Positions 54,349 to 63,635 of a DNA stretch of 64,000 bases are shown here, piece by piece. This stretch comes from DAOMNO01 sp035443885. GTDB lineage: Bacteria; Planctomycetota; Phycisphaerae; Phycisphaerales; SM1A02. Where the stretch lies: positions 62,001 to 126,000 of the forward strand of contig DAOMNO010000007.1 of assembly GCA_035443885.1 (NCBI GenBank). Direction: 5' to 3'. How positions within the stretch are numbered: position 1 is the stretch's first letter; every line of letters starts with the position of its first letter. A program made the position numbers and the translations under genes. The notes under the pieces were generated by a model. The model worked only from the letters and a program-made list of their open reading frames with translations. It did not search any database and had not been told where the DNA came from.

Positions 54349-56550
54349 ATGAATTCACTGAACGCCGCCATCCTGAACGCACGACGCAGGCAGTTTTTCG
54401 ACCGCTCCCTGCACTTTGCAGGAATCGGGGCGATGGTCGGCCTCACGCTCGGCGTCTGCCTCCTGTTCATCGACCGGCTCGGCATGATGACCGCGCCGTG
54501 GTGGGCTTATGTTGTGCTCGTCGTTGCAGGCGCGGCGGGCGGCATCTGGCGGGCAGTCATCTCCACCCCCCCGTTGCTGCATGTCGCTGTCCAGCTCGAC
54601 CGAAAACTTCAACTGAAAGACCGCTTCGCCACCGCGCATGTTCTCAGTGCGAGCGATTCGCCCATTCGGCTTCGCATGGATGGCGACTTCGCAGCACTTG
54701 TTGAACACGATGCACAGCGGTTTGCACAGAAGCTCGACGTTCGCAGCGTCATGCCAATTCGACTCACCCGCGTCTGGGGCGGCACGATGGTGCTCGCCGC
54801 CGCGCTACTGGCGGGCGTGTGGTACCTGCCCCCGCTTGCAAGGGCAGGCGTCGGCCCGGACCCGACATCGCCGGAAGCGATCGCCGCTCTCGCGAAAGAT
54901 GAGCAGGAGCGCGAAGAGGTGCGTCGTCAGATTGAGCAGGTCATCCAGGAAGCACAACAAGCTTCGCTTCAGGACGATCGAACACGCGAGCGCCTTGAAG
55001 CGCTGGAGCGGCTTCGCGATCAGCTTGCACTCGCAGACGCCGCTGCAAGGGAAGATCGAAAAGATTCGCAATCACTGCGTGACGAAACCGCAGCACAGAT
55101 GAACGAACTCTCACGCCAGCTCGCGGAACAGGCCCAGCGGGACTTGGTCGCAGCTCAGGAACTGGCTGAACGTTTCACACAACTCCAGCGGCCGGAAGCC
55201 CCAATGACTGCGGACGAGTTCGATGAAGCGCTCCGTCGGGGCGACTTCGGCCGTGCTGCGGAATCGCTTGAAGAACTGCTCCGCAACCGCGAATCGCTTT
55301 CACCGCAGGAACAGCAGGAGCTTGCGGAGCATTTGCGCACACTCAGTGAAGAAATTGAGCGCGCAGGTGAACAACACAGGCAGGAACTGAACGAAAGGCG
55401 CGAGCAGCTTGGGCAGGTGTTGCGCGATCATGGCATTGATGACGAAGCTATTCGCGAACTGCTGAATGAAACCGAGCCTGTGGATGTGGATGAACTGATC
55501 GACGCGATCGACGAACACATTACAGATCAGGAGCTTGCGGAGCGACTGGCGAGGGAGCTTCAGCGGTTGCGCGAGCGGCAGGATATTGAGCATCGCATTG
55601 AGAACGATGCGGAAGCGATCCGTGAGTCGCTCCGTGAAGCGGCTGACACGCTGCATCCTGCAGAACCACCGGCGACCCCGGAAACGCCGACTGTTCCAGA
55701 TGTGCCGGACGCACCCGATGCCCCCTCTCCCGCGGAGCAGCCACCTGCGGATCGCACTGAAGCGGTCGAACGAGCCTCGCAAACAGATCGTCAGCAGGGC
55801 GAAACCCGCGACGCAACTTCGCGCCCGGAAGAAAAACCATCAGCGAACGGCGCGCCGCAGCAGGAGCAGCAGCCGCCCCGGCAGCAGGGCGATACGCCGC
55901 AGGAGGGTGAACGTGAAGGCGCTTCGCCAGATAGGCAAGGCACACCGACCGATATGGCGACACCCGACGGCGACCAATCCGGGCAGGAAGTCGGCGACGG
56001 CTCGCAGGAAACTGGCGAAACACTACAGCAGCCGCGCGGCGCAGGTGAAAGCCTCCGAGAAGCGGAGCGAAGGCGGCGTGATGCAGAGCAACGGCAGCGC
56101 CTCGCGGATCGTTTGCGTGATGAATCACAGCGCATCGCCGACCCCGGCGGCGCGGGCAGTGAAAGCGCACGCGAACAGCAGCAATCAATTCCGCCTTCCG
56201 CTGCTGACCGATCCGGCGGATCAGATGCTGGCGTTGACGGCGTGCGCACGCCCATAGATGGTGACGAACGTCGCATTGAGCCTTTTGAGACTCAAGATGT
56301 CGATGCGCGAAGCACGGACGAGGGCGATCCCGGCGAAGTGATCGCTGAATGGCTTAGCCGCGAGGGTGCAACTCGCGATGGCGAGGCGGGCACGCGCATC
56401 GGCGACGCACAACAGCGCGTGCGACAGGCGCAGCGCATCGCCGAGCGCGCGGTGAATGACCAGGCTGTGCCGTCTCGATATCACAGCGCGATTCGTCGAT
56501 ACTTCGGCCGCCTGAACGAAACGGTGGAGCGTGCAGCAGAATCACCGTGA
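54349..56550 (+). CDS. Membrane protein with long coiled-coil region (DUF4175-like)
   Basis: A 733-aa protein. Two N-terminal helices (about 22-42 and 47-67) and a third near 130-150 precede a very long charged coiled-coil region (~175-450; Glu/Arg/Gln/Leu-rich, for example ELAERLARELQRLRERQDIE). A Pro/Gln/Gly-rich linker (~460-600) and an Arg/Ala-rich C-terminus follow. It resembles DUF4175-type proteins of MoxR/vWA operons. The stop overlaps the next gene's start (GTGA), so it works with the double vWA protein. The start (54349 versus 54340) is uncertain by three codons. Confidence 0.8.
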   Translation: MNSLNAAILNARRRQFFDRSLHFAGIGAMVGLTLGVCLLFIDRLGMMTAPWWAYVVLVVAGAAGGIWRAVISTPPLLHVAVQLDRKLQLKDRFATAHVLSASDSPIRLRMDGDFAALVEHDAQRFAQKLDVRSVMPIRLTRVWGGTMVLAAALLAGVWYLPPLARAGVGPDPTSPEAIAALAKDEQEREEVRRQIEQVIQEAQQASLQDDRTRERLEALERLRDQLALADAAAREDRKDSQSLRDETAAQMNELSRQLAEQAQRDLVAAQELAERFTQLQRPEAPMTADEFDEALRRGDFGRAAESLEELLRNRESLSPQEQQELAEHLRTLSEEIERAGEQHRQELNERREQLGQVLRDHGIDDEAIRELLNETEPVDVDELIDAIDEHITDQELAERLARELQRLRERQDIEHRIENDAEAIRESLREAADTLHPAEPPATPETPTVPDVPDAPDAPSPAEQPPADRTEAVERASQTDRQQGETRDATSRPEEKPSANGAPQQEQQPPRQQGDTPQEGEREGASPDRQGTPTDMATPDGDQSGQEVGDGSQETGETLQQPRGAGESLREAERRRRDAEQRQRLADRLRDESQRIADPGGAGSESAREQQQSIPPSAADRSGGSDAGVDGVRTPIDGDERRIEPFETQDVDARSTDEGDPGEVIAEWLSREGATRDGEAGTRIGDAQQRVRQAQRIAERAVNDQAVPSRYHSAIRRYFGRLNETVERAAESP

Positions 56551-59500
56551 ACTTGCGATTCGAACAGCCTGAACTGCTCATGCTCGGCGTGCTGGCCGTT
56601 CCTTTAGCCATTCTGGGTTTGCGCGCCATGGCAGGCATGGATGCCGTACGCAAATGGGCCGCTGTCGGGCTTCGCGTCGCGCTGCTTTTGCTTGTTGTCG
56701 TGGTGCTTGCCGGCCCGCACAGCCTGCGCGAGCACAATCACATGACCGTCATTGCTGTGGTGGACATCAGCGGATCAATCCGTCGTTTTGCAGATCTTCC
56801 GCCTGTTGACGAAACCGGACGACAGGACACGATCGCCTCCCTTCGCAAATGGGTGCGCGAAGCAACTTCAGAGGGGCGCAGGCCGGGCGATCGCGTCGGG
56901 CTTGTCGCCTTCGACGGACAAGCCATCGCGATCTCATCGCCGACGGCGGGCGACTACATCGACGACAACCTTGACCTGCCCACAGTGGACGGCACCAACA
57001 TCGCAGAGGCCATTCGGCTGGCGACCGCCATGATGCCCGGCGATACCGGAAGGCGCATCGTCCTCATCACCGATGGCAACGAAACGATCGGTAGTGCAAT
57101 TGATGCCGTGCGCGAAGCCGCAGCAGGCGGACGAACGGATGCAACCGCGCGAACAACCAGCACGACGATCGACGTGGTACCGATCGAATATCGCGTGCAA
57201 GGCGATGTGCAGGTGGCGCGTGTGGAAGCCCCGCCCGCAGCAAGACCCGGGCAGACCGTTACTGTGCGCATGGTGATCGAATCCACGAACGCAGCAACAG
57301 GCCGCCTCACGCTCAGGCGAGAAGGCATACCGGTCGATCTCGATCCTGCATCGCCGGGCCATTCGCGGCGTGTTTCGCTTCCTGCCGGCCAGTCTGTGTT
57401 TCTCGCGCACGTTGAGCTTGGTGAGACGCCCATCAATCGCTTTGAAGCGATCTTTGAGCCGGACGATCCATCTATGGATGCACTGCCGGACAACAACCGC
57501 GCAGAAGCATTCACCGCCACGCCAAGCAGGGGCAGTGCGCTTGTCCTCAGCAGCGCGCCGGTGAGCGCCGCGGCTTCATCCCATGCGCTGGCATCGATGC
57601 TTGATCGTGCAGGCATTCCCGTCAGCGTGCAGCCTCCCGCATTCCTGCCGGATGATCTGCTCTCGCTGCAGAATCACGACCTCATTGTGCTGGACAACGT
57701 CGCTGCATATGAACTGACTGACATTCAGCAGGCGATGCTGGTGCGCTACGTCAATCAGCTCGGCGGTGGATTGATGATGATCGGCGGCGAAAACGGCTTC
57801 GGCGCGGGCGGGTGGATCGGGTCTCCCGTCGCGGAGATCATGCCCGTGCAACTCGACCCGCCTCGCGAGCTGCGCTCCCCCATCGCGGGCCTTGTGATCG
57901 TGATGGACCGCTCCGGTTCCATGAATCGGCCTGTCGGCGGCGCGCGAGCCACGCAGCAGGAAGTCGCCAACGAAGCCGCCGCGTTGGCCGTCGAGACCAT
58001 TCAGGCTGAAGCGTACATCGGCGTGGTTGCGTTCGATCACACGCCGGAAGAATACGTTCCCCTTCAACTCAACGATAATCCTGCTGAAATCGCCTCGCGC
58101 ATCAGGCAGATTCGGGCAAACGGCGGCACGCGAATCGAACCCGCGCTCCGTCTTGCTTATGCCATGCTGCGAGACGCGCCCGTACAGAGGCGATACATCG
58201 TTCTCCTCACGGACGGCATCTCACAAGACCCGGACATGGCGTCGTTCATCGCCATGATGCGCGATCAGGATGTGCAGATCACGACCATCGGCGTAGGAGA
58301 TGAAATCGACATCGAGCAACTCCAGATGATCGCGGATGGCACAGGTGGCGTGTTCCACCATGTGCGCAACCCGCGCGTTCTGCCTCGTGTCATGGTCGAT
58401 TCCGTGCGCGAGTTCAATAAACCGCTGCTCAAGGAGTCGCCGTTTCATCCGGTACTTCTGCCGACTGGCTCAACACTCACAGTGGGCATGGAAGATTCTC
58501 CTACCCTTGGCGGCCTGGTCATCACTGCGCCACGCGATGACCCGCGCGCTGCGATTGAGATGACACACCCGGACGGCGAGCCACTCCTCGCACACTGGCA
58601 GGTCGGCCTTGGGCGCGTTGCTGCGTTCACATCAGACCTTGACGGTCGATGGAGTCGAGATTGGGAGGGCTGGGGTGGTGCGCAGGCATTCTGGACGCAG
58701 CTTGTGCGAACCATCGCCAGACCCGCGGTGAGCAGCGAAACGGAACTACTCACGTTCATCCGTGATGATGAGCTGCGCATCGTGTTGGAAGGCTCAGGCG
58801 AACAGGATGGCTTTCTCGACTATGTGCAGGTTGAAGGCGCGGTGTACACGCCTGACGGGCGAGAGGTACGTGTGCGACTGCGACAGACCGCGCCTGGACG
58901 CTTTGAAGGCTCCATCCCCGCCACGCACGCAGGCAACTACATCGTCGCGCTCAACCCGCGCCAGGGCAATCGCTCGCTCGCGCCGGTCATCGGCGGCGTC
59001 AGCCGCGCGACGGGTGAGGAGTTCCGCCGCTACACCGCCAACATCGCGCTGCTGGAAGAGATTCTCGCGATTGGCGGCGGGCGACGGCTGGATATCACCG
59101 CTCCGCGTGATGCCAAACTCTTTGATCGCTCTGCCATCGCACCAAGCCGGTCGATGCTGCCTGCATGGCGCGCGATGGTTCCGTGGATCATCGCGCTCCT
59201 GCTTCTTGATGTGGCATGCCGCCGCCTTGCGTGGGACTGGCCGATGATCGCGAACGCGATGCTGGCCGCGATCCGTAAAGTGACGCCTGCCCGTATTCGC
59301 GGCCAAGCCGCAGTGGCGACGCTCGGCGGCCTGCGCACGGCCAGTGAACGTATTGAGCAACGCCGCCAGCGCAGCAAGGAAGGGATTGAGGAGTTTGAGG
59401 CAACAGGCGTGGTTGCACCACCACCGCCCCGCTCTGCGTTTGCGAAGCCTTCACTCAAGCCCAACACATCGGCCGTGCCCCCAAAGAGAGAGCCGACACA

Positions 59501-59702
59501 AGCGGACGCGGCCCGTGTCAGCGATGCGCTCGATGCACTGCTGGGGCGAACAACTGACACAGATCGACCGGCAACGGGTGCTCCTGCGAAGAACAAAGCT
59601 GCCACGCAGGATGGCTCCGCCGAGAAACCCGATGACGGCTCATCCACGCGAAGCAAGCTCTTCGATGCCAAACGGCGAGCCAGAGAAAAACTGGACGAGT
59701 AG
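56547..59702 (+). CDS. Large membrane protein with two von Willebrand factor A domains
   Basis: A 1051-aa protein starting at a GTG that overlaps the previous stop. Two N-terminal helices (~10-27, 39-57) resemble BatA-type anchors. The first vWA domain (~67-190) has the MIDAS motif Asp73-Ile-Ser-Gly-Ser77. A glutamine amidotransferase-like region (~330-440: LDNVAAYEL, GGGLMMIGGENGFGAGG) follows. The second vWA domain (~447-625) has Asp454-Arg-Ser-Gly-Ser458. A later helix (~MVPWIIALLLLDVACRRLAW) ends the periplasmic part and a basic tail is cytoplasmic. It likely binds metal and ligands or co-chaperones an envelope complex. It pairs with the upstream coiled-coil protein. Confidence 0.88.
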   Translation: MNLRFEQPELLMLGVLAVPLAILGLRAMAGMDAVRKWAAVGLRVALLLLVVVVLAGPHSLREHNHMTVIAVVDISGSIRRFADLPPVDETGRQDTIASLRKWVREATSEGRRPGDRVGLVAFDGQAIAISSPTAGDYIDDNLDLPTVDGTNIAEAIRLATAMMPGDTGRRIVLITDGNETIGSAIDAVREAAAGGRTDATARTTSTTIDVVPIEYRVQGDVQVARVEAPPAARPGQTVTVRMVIESTNAATGRLTLRREGIPVDLDPASPGHSRRVSLPAGQSVFLAHVELGETPINRFEAIFEPDDPSMDALPDNNRAEAFTATPSRGSALVLSSAPVSAAASSHALASMLDRAGIPVSVQPPAFLPDDLLSLQNHDLIVLDNVAAYELTDIQQAMLVRYVNQLGGGLMMIGGENGFGAGGWIGSPVAEIMPVQLDPPRELRSPIAGLVIVMDRSGSMNRPVGGARATQQEVANEAAALAVETIQAEAYIGVVAFDHTPEEYVPLQLNDNPAEIASRIRQIRANGGTRIEPALRLAYAMLRDAPVQRRYIVLLTDGISQDPDMASFIAMMRDQDVQITTIGVGDEIDIEQLQMIADGTGGVFHHVRNPRVLPRVMVDSVREFNKPLLKESPFHPVLLPTGSTLTVGMEDSPTLGGLVITAPRDDPRAAIEMTHPDGEPLLAHWQVGLGRVAAFTSDLDGRWSRDWEGWGGAQAFWTQLVRTIARPAVSSETELLTFIRDDELRIVLEGSGEQDGFLDYVQVEGAVYTPDGREVRVRLRQTAPGRFEGSIPATHAGNYIVALNPRQGNRSLAPVIGGVSRATGEEFRRYTANIALLEEILAIGGGRRLDITAPRDAKLFDRSAIAPSRSMLPAWRAMVPWIIALLLLDVACRRLAWDWPMIANAMLAAIRKVTPARIRGQAAVATLGGLRTASERIEQRRQRSKEGIEEFEATGVVAPPPPRSAFAKPSLKPNTSAVPPKREPTQADAARVSDALDALLGRTTDTDRPATGAPAKNKAATQDGSAEKPDDGSSTRSKLFDAKRRAREKLDE

Positions 59703-59819
59703 CACGCTCGCTTACACTGTGTGGCTTCCGTTCAATGTGGCGTGTTCCGCCCGGCATACCTGTCGCTGGCGATCACATCGCAACACTGCTCACCCTCTGG
59801 TGCCGAACGGCTGAAAAAA

Positions 59820-59843
59820 CAGCCCCTGCGTCCGCAGGGGCTG
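59820..59843 (-). terminator. Terminator for the pseudo-subtilase gene
   Basis: A perfect 10-bp stem, CAGCCCCTGC with GCAGGGGCTG, has loop GTCC. On the minus strand it is followed by TTTTTTCAG. It stands 31 bases beyond the stop of the minus-strand gene, in the gap between convergent genes. Confidence 0.92.
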
Positions 59844-59873
59844 TTGGGTGAATCATGAAATGAGATGGTTCGA

Positions 59874-62800
59874 TTACTGAGGCTGGACGATGGACTCGAA
59901 GTTCACGCCGACCACGTCGAGACGGAAGTCAAACTCGCCGGGTATCGTCGGCCCGCCCGGCAGCACAGCTCCGCCGTAGCCATACACCCAGACGCGCACC
60001 ATGACCTTGTAGTTCGTGGGATTCACGAAGCGCGAGGGATCGAACGGCTGAACAACAAGCCCTGCACCGCCCATGCCAGGCGCACCGCCAAGCACCCACC
60101 ACCGACCCAGCACCCAGTCATACATTTCAATGAACATGACGTTCCGGTTGCCGGACGGGATGTTGCCGAATGCGCCGACCGTCAGACCGGGAATTTCCGG
60201 CCCTGGTGCCTTGGCTTCAACGAGGAAGTCAACGATCTGACCCGTAACGATGTATGTACCGGGGTTCGTGCTCGGCACATTGCTACCGCCAATACCCGGC
60301 GAACCCGCATCCGTGAACTGCGAACGAGCGATGTAATACACTTGGTCGAGCGCACAGACTGAGAAGATGTTGCCCTCCTGATACGTCCCGCGCACAACCT
60401 GAATCGACTGGAGCGATTGCAGGCACTGGTCGAAGAAGCCACCGACAACGATGGATTCCGCCGTAAGGACGAGATCGCAGAATGCACCAGTCGAGGCGAT
60501 ACCGAGACCACTCTGCGGATCAACCGAGTTCACCGAACCGACACGGCGACCATTGCCTTCAAGCGTCCAGTCGCCCAAATCGGGGAAGGTGCCCGTTGTG
60601 TCCGGCGGAGCGGTTGGATTGCAACGATTCCATGTGCACGTCGCGTTACGGGTGAGTTCCGTGCGAATGATGTCGGGAGACAGCGCGATGCCGTACATCA
60701 TCTTGGCAAAGCCCTGCATCATGACCGCGATGGAAGCAATCTGAGCGGCAGCAGCTTCAGTTCCGCCGAAGCGATTCGTGTACGCCCTGCGGAAACTCGG
60801 CGTGCCGTTGATCAAGCCGAGGTACAGATCGCCGCCGCCGAGCGCCACGACACCCTGAGACCAACCCGCAATGTGAACGGCGTTGTCATTCTCGCAGATC
60901 GCACCAGCACAGTAGGTGCTGTTCAAGCGATAGTACGGCGGGCCGGGAGAGATGCCGCCGACGATGATGACACCGCTGTCTTCACCTGACTGCGCACCAA
61001 CAGCTCCGTCCATATTGTTGCCAGCAGGCAGCACCGTGATGATGCCAAGATCGGTTGCCACACGGAAGATGTCGTTCATCAGCGGGCTGGCAGCCCAGGT
61101 GCCGCCGACGCGCGGGTAATACGGCACCACGATCACATCGCCTCGCGTCAGGTCAGCGATTGCGCTGTTCAAGGCGTTGGCCAAACGGCCGCCTTCCTCG
61201 AATGACACGGACGGGTAGAATAGCACTTCCGCTTCCGGCACCATGCCGACGATGCCGAACTCTTGATCAAACGTCGCCTGCCAGAATGGGACAGGGCTGG
61301 TTTCCGTTGCGCCGATCAGGCCCATGACCGCCGTTGAAATCTGGCCATTCAGCCAGCCGGTCGGCGAATTCGGCGCCAGCACCTGCGTCTGGTCCGGCTC
61401 CGCGTAACGAATGCGATCCGGATTGTTCGGATCGATGAGTTTTTCGTGCGTCAGCGCACCGCTTACAGAAACAAACGCTGTGGGGTACACAACAGCGACC
61501 TTGGCGCCAAGCCCGCGCGTTCGGTTCGGATTCTCAGGACTAGTCGGCCCGAAAAGCCCCTCAGCGTAGTTATACAAACCGGGAATGTCGTAGCCCTGGA
61601 GCGTCCAACCCTGAATCGGCTGATGCGTATCCGTGCGAATAGCGTGGAAGCCGGGCGGATAGAGCGGAGCGCCATGGTTCAGACCCGTTGCAACCGCTGC
61701 GGGCACCGGGAAGCCGAAGAATGGGTTGTAGCCGACCGGCGTCAGATAGGACTGACCCGCCACGAGGTTCGGCGTATCGCCTGCCGGGTCATAGGGCATG
61801 CCTTGGCAGAGAACATTCGCCAAGCCGACGCATGTGGCATCCCAGTCAACGTCACAGCAGGCTGGATTCAGACTGCACACCGCGAAGCAGCAGCCTGCGA
61901 GTTCGCACGCCACTGAACCGTTTGCTGCGAAGCAGTCCCCTGCGCCAATGAAGCATGGATGGGGCGCACCGCCAAAGATGCGGCGAGCGTGCCATACGCA
62001 TAGCTCATCCCAGTTGCCGATCGGAATCGGCTGACGGCCGGGCCACTGCAGGGTGTCATCGCAGCAGAACGGATCCACATCGCAAACCAGGTTGCAAACG
62101 AACTCATCATCGCAATACGGCGTGTTATTGGCCCAATCGAAGCAGTCGCCCGAAACCAGCGCGCCGCAGTCCGGCTCTTCCTCACATGGATCATCATCCG
62201 GCGGGTTGCATTCGGCCAATGCGAAGGATCCGCCGATCAGATCACAATCGAACTGGTTAATCGCCTGGCACGGAATGCCAACGCCTGTGCAGCAGGAGCC
62301 GATCTGGCAACCGGCTGCACCGCACACCGTGCCAGCCCCGTTGAATGTACCGCCGTTCTGAGCGCAGATCGCAGGGAACATGACAACGCATGTATTCGCA
62401 GGGGGAAGGCAGCACGCACCAGCGATACACGAACCCGCAGCGCAGCTCGTGCCGATGCCGAGGAATGTGCCGCCGTTGTTGGCGCAGGTGGTTTGCGTAT
62501 ATGGAACGCCAGTGCTGTCCAGCTCCTGACAGTTGCCACCACTGAAGCAGCATGCGCCGCCCGGACCGGTCGGCTGCCAGTCGTCACTCGGTCGCCCCTC
62601 CTGCGGGAGCGCGGGGCCGACAATCGCGGGCTGTGTCGGCTGCGCGGGGGTTTCCACTTTACGTACAGGAGGCGCGGGCTGACGCTGCGGCGCAACCTGA
62701 TCTTCCATGGGCAGCATCATCGCTTCGCCCATGAAGTCCTCTTCGAGTTCGACAAAGTGAATGCCATCAAGACCGTAAATCACGGTGGCCAGCGGCGCAA

Positions 62801-63329
62801 GCACGTGGCGAGGGCCGGTGATGACGAGGGCGCCGGCCAAGTCCGGTTGCGGCTTACCCGTCTCGGCATACGCGCGAGCGCGAATGACTTCGAGTTCCTG
62901 ATGCGACTTCGACATCGCCTGCGAAACGCTCAAGCCATTCTGGCTGATCAACTGGTTGAATGCGGAGAGGTCAACGCCGCTGAGGGAAATGACCGCTGGT
63001 TCTGCACCAGTCGCACGCGCGCGAATGGAATCCTGGAACTTCACAAAGACACGACCGGAGTGAATCTCCGTCATCTGCAAATCATGCGGAAACGCCGCAC
63101 GTCGCTGATTCGGACGAATAGGAACCATGGACGGCGCCTGCGGCTGGAGGATCGGCGCGCCGGGGTTGCCGTGTTGCGGGTTCGGTTGTGGCTGAACCGG
63201 AGGCGTGGTGCCGAAGCCAGTACCGCCGCCTGATGCATGCGCCCCCAACCCCCATGCGAACGGCATCATGACCAGTACGGCAAGACTCAGGGAGGTGGCG
63301 AAAACGTATCTCCGGATCATGGTCTTCAC
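59874..63329 (-). CDS. Large secreted Cys-rich protein with catalytically dead subtilisin-like domain
   Basis: An 1151-aa protein. It has a Sec signal (~1-32), a Pro/Gln-rich segment, a propeptide-like part (~88-200: SGRVFVKFQDSIRARATG), and then a Cys-rich insert (~259-510) with repeated GACC...NGGTF.G.GT.C modules. A subtilisin-like scaffold spans ~605-900: VAVVYPTAFV where the catalytic Asp site has Pro616, NGQISTAVMGLIGA where the His site has Ile664, ITVLPAGNNM with the oxyanion Asn, and FGGTEAAAAQIASIAVMMQG where the Ser site has Glu858. All three catalytic residues are replaced. A C-terminal beta-rich part (~900-1151) follows. It probably acts as a binding or structural surface protein. 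Confidence 0.85.
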   Translation of the reverse strand: MKTMIRRYVFATSLSLAVLVMMPFAWGLGAHASGGGTGFGTTPPVQPQPNPQHGNPGAPILQPQAPSMVPIRPNQRRAAFPHDLQMTEIHSGRVFVKFQDSIRARATGAEPAVISLSGVDLSAFNQLISQNGLSVSQAMSKSHQELEVIRARAYAETGKPQPDLAGALVITGPRHVLAPLATVIYGLDGIHFVELEEDFMGEAMMLPMEDQVAPQRQPAPPVRKVETPAQPTQPAIVGPALPQEGRPSDDWQPTGPGGACCFSGGNCQELDSTGVPYTQTTCANNGGTFLGIGTSCAAGSCIAGACCLPPANTCVVMFPAICAQNGGTFNGAGTVCGAAGCQIGSCCTGVGIPCQAINQFDCDLIGGSFALAECNPPDDDPCEEEPDCGALVSGDCFDWANNTPYCDDEFVCNLVCDVDPFCCDDTLQWPGRQPIPIGNWDELCVWHARRIFGGAPHPCFIGAGDCFAANGSVACELAGCCFAVCSLNPACCDVDWDATCVGLANVLCQGMPYDPAGDTPNLVAGQSYLTPVGYNPFFGFPVPAAVATGLNHGAPLYPPGFHAIRTDTHQPIQGWTLQGYDIPGLYNYAEGLFGPTSPENPNRTRGLGAKVAVVYPTAFVSVSGALTHEKLIDPNNPDRIRYAEPDQTQVLAPNSPTGWLNGQISTAVMGLIGATETSPVPFWQATFDQEFGIVGMVPEAEVLFYPSVSFEEGGRLANALNSAIADLTRGDVIVVPYYPRVGGTWAASPLMNDIFRVATDLGIITVLPAGNNMDGAVGAQSGEDSGVIIVGGISPGPPYYRLNSTYCAGAICENDNAVHIAGWSQGVVALGGGDLYLGLINGTPSFRRAYTNRFGGTEAAAAQIASIAVMMQGFAKMMYGIALSPDIIRTELTRNATCTWNRCNPTAPPDTTGTFPDLGDWTLEGNGRRVGSVNSVDPQSGLGIASTGAFCDLVLTAESIVVGGFFDQCLQSLQSIQVVRGTYQEGNIFSVCALDQVYYIARSQFTDAGSPGIGGSNVPSTNPGTYIVTGQIVDFLVEAKAPGPEIPGLTVGAFGNIPSGNRNVMFIEMYDWVLGRWWVLGGAPGMGGAGLVVQPFDPSRFVNPTNYKVMVRVWVYGYGGAVLPGGPTIPGEFDFRLDVVGVNFESIVQPQ

Positions 63330-63635
63330 TCCATCACGCTCGACATGGCGTGTGTCGGAACGTGCGATGATGTATTGCGCAATAACAACCAGTGCGTCGA
63401 ATCACAGGGACGCGAAACGCCCCGGCTTCTGTATCGTAATTGAAAGAAAAGCGAACTTCAAACCCTGCCTCGCAAAGAGATGTGGACAAATGACGATTCG
63501 CCCGCCCGCCAAGGGGGTTGCACCCACTCCGAGAAGGTCAGGCATATTGATACGCTCCATGAAAAAGCGGCCCGCAGGGGTATGCGGGCCGCAATCATCG
63601 GCACTTTCAGCAGGTTACGAACAAACTTCGCCGGT
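63330..63635. other. Intergenic region upstream of the pseudo-subtilase gene
   Basis: 306 bases between the start of the secreted protein gene and the stop of rpoC, both on the minus strand. It contains the rpoC terminator (63567-63592) and about 230 bases of likely promoter and leader sequence for the secreted protein gene. Short open frames here have no recognisable product. Confidence 0.5.
63567..63592 (-). terminator. Terminator after rpoC
   Basis: A perfect 10-bp stem, GCGGCCCGCA with TGCGGGCCGC, has a 6-base loop. On the minus strand it is followed by TTTTTC. It lies 43 bases beyond the rpoC stop. Confidence 0.92.
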
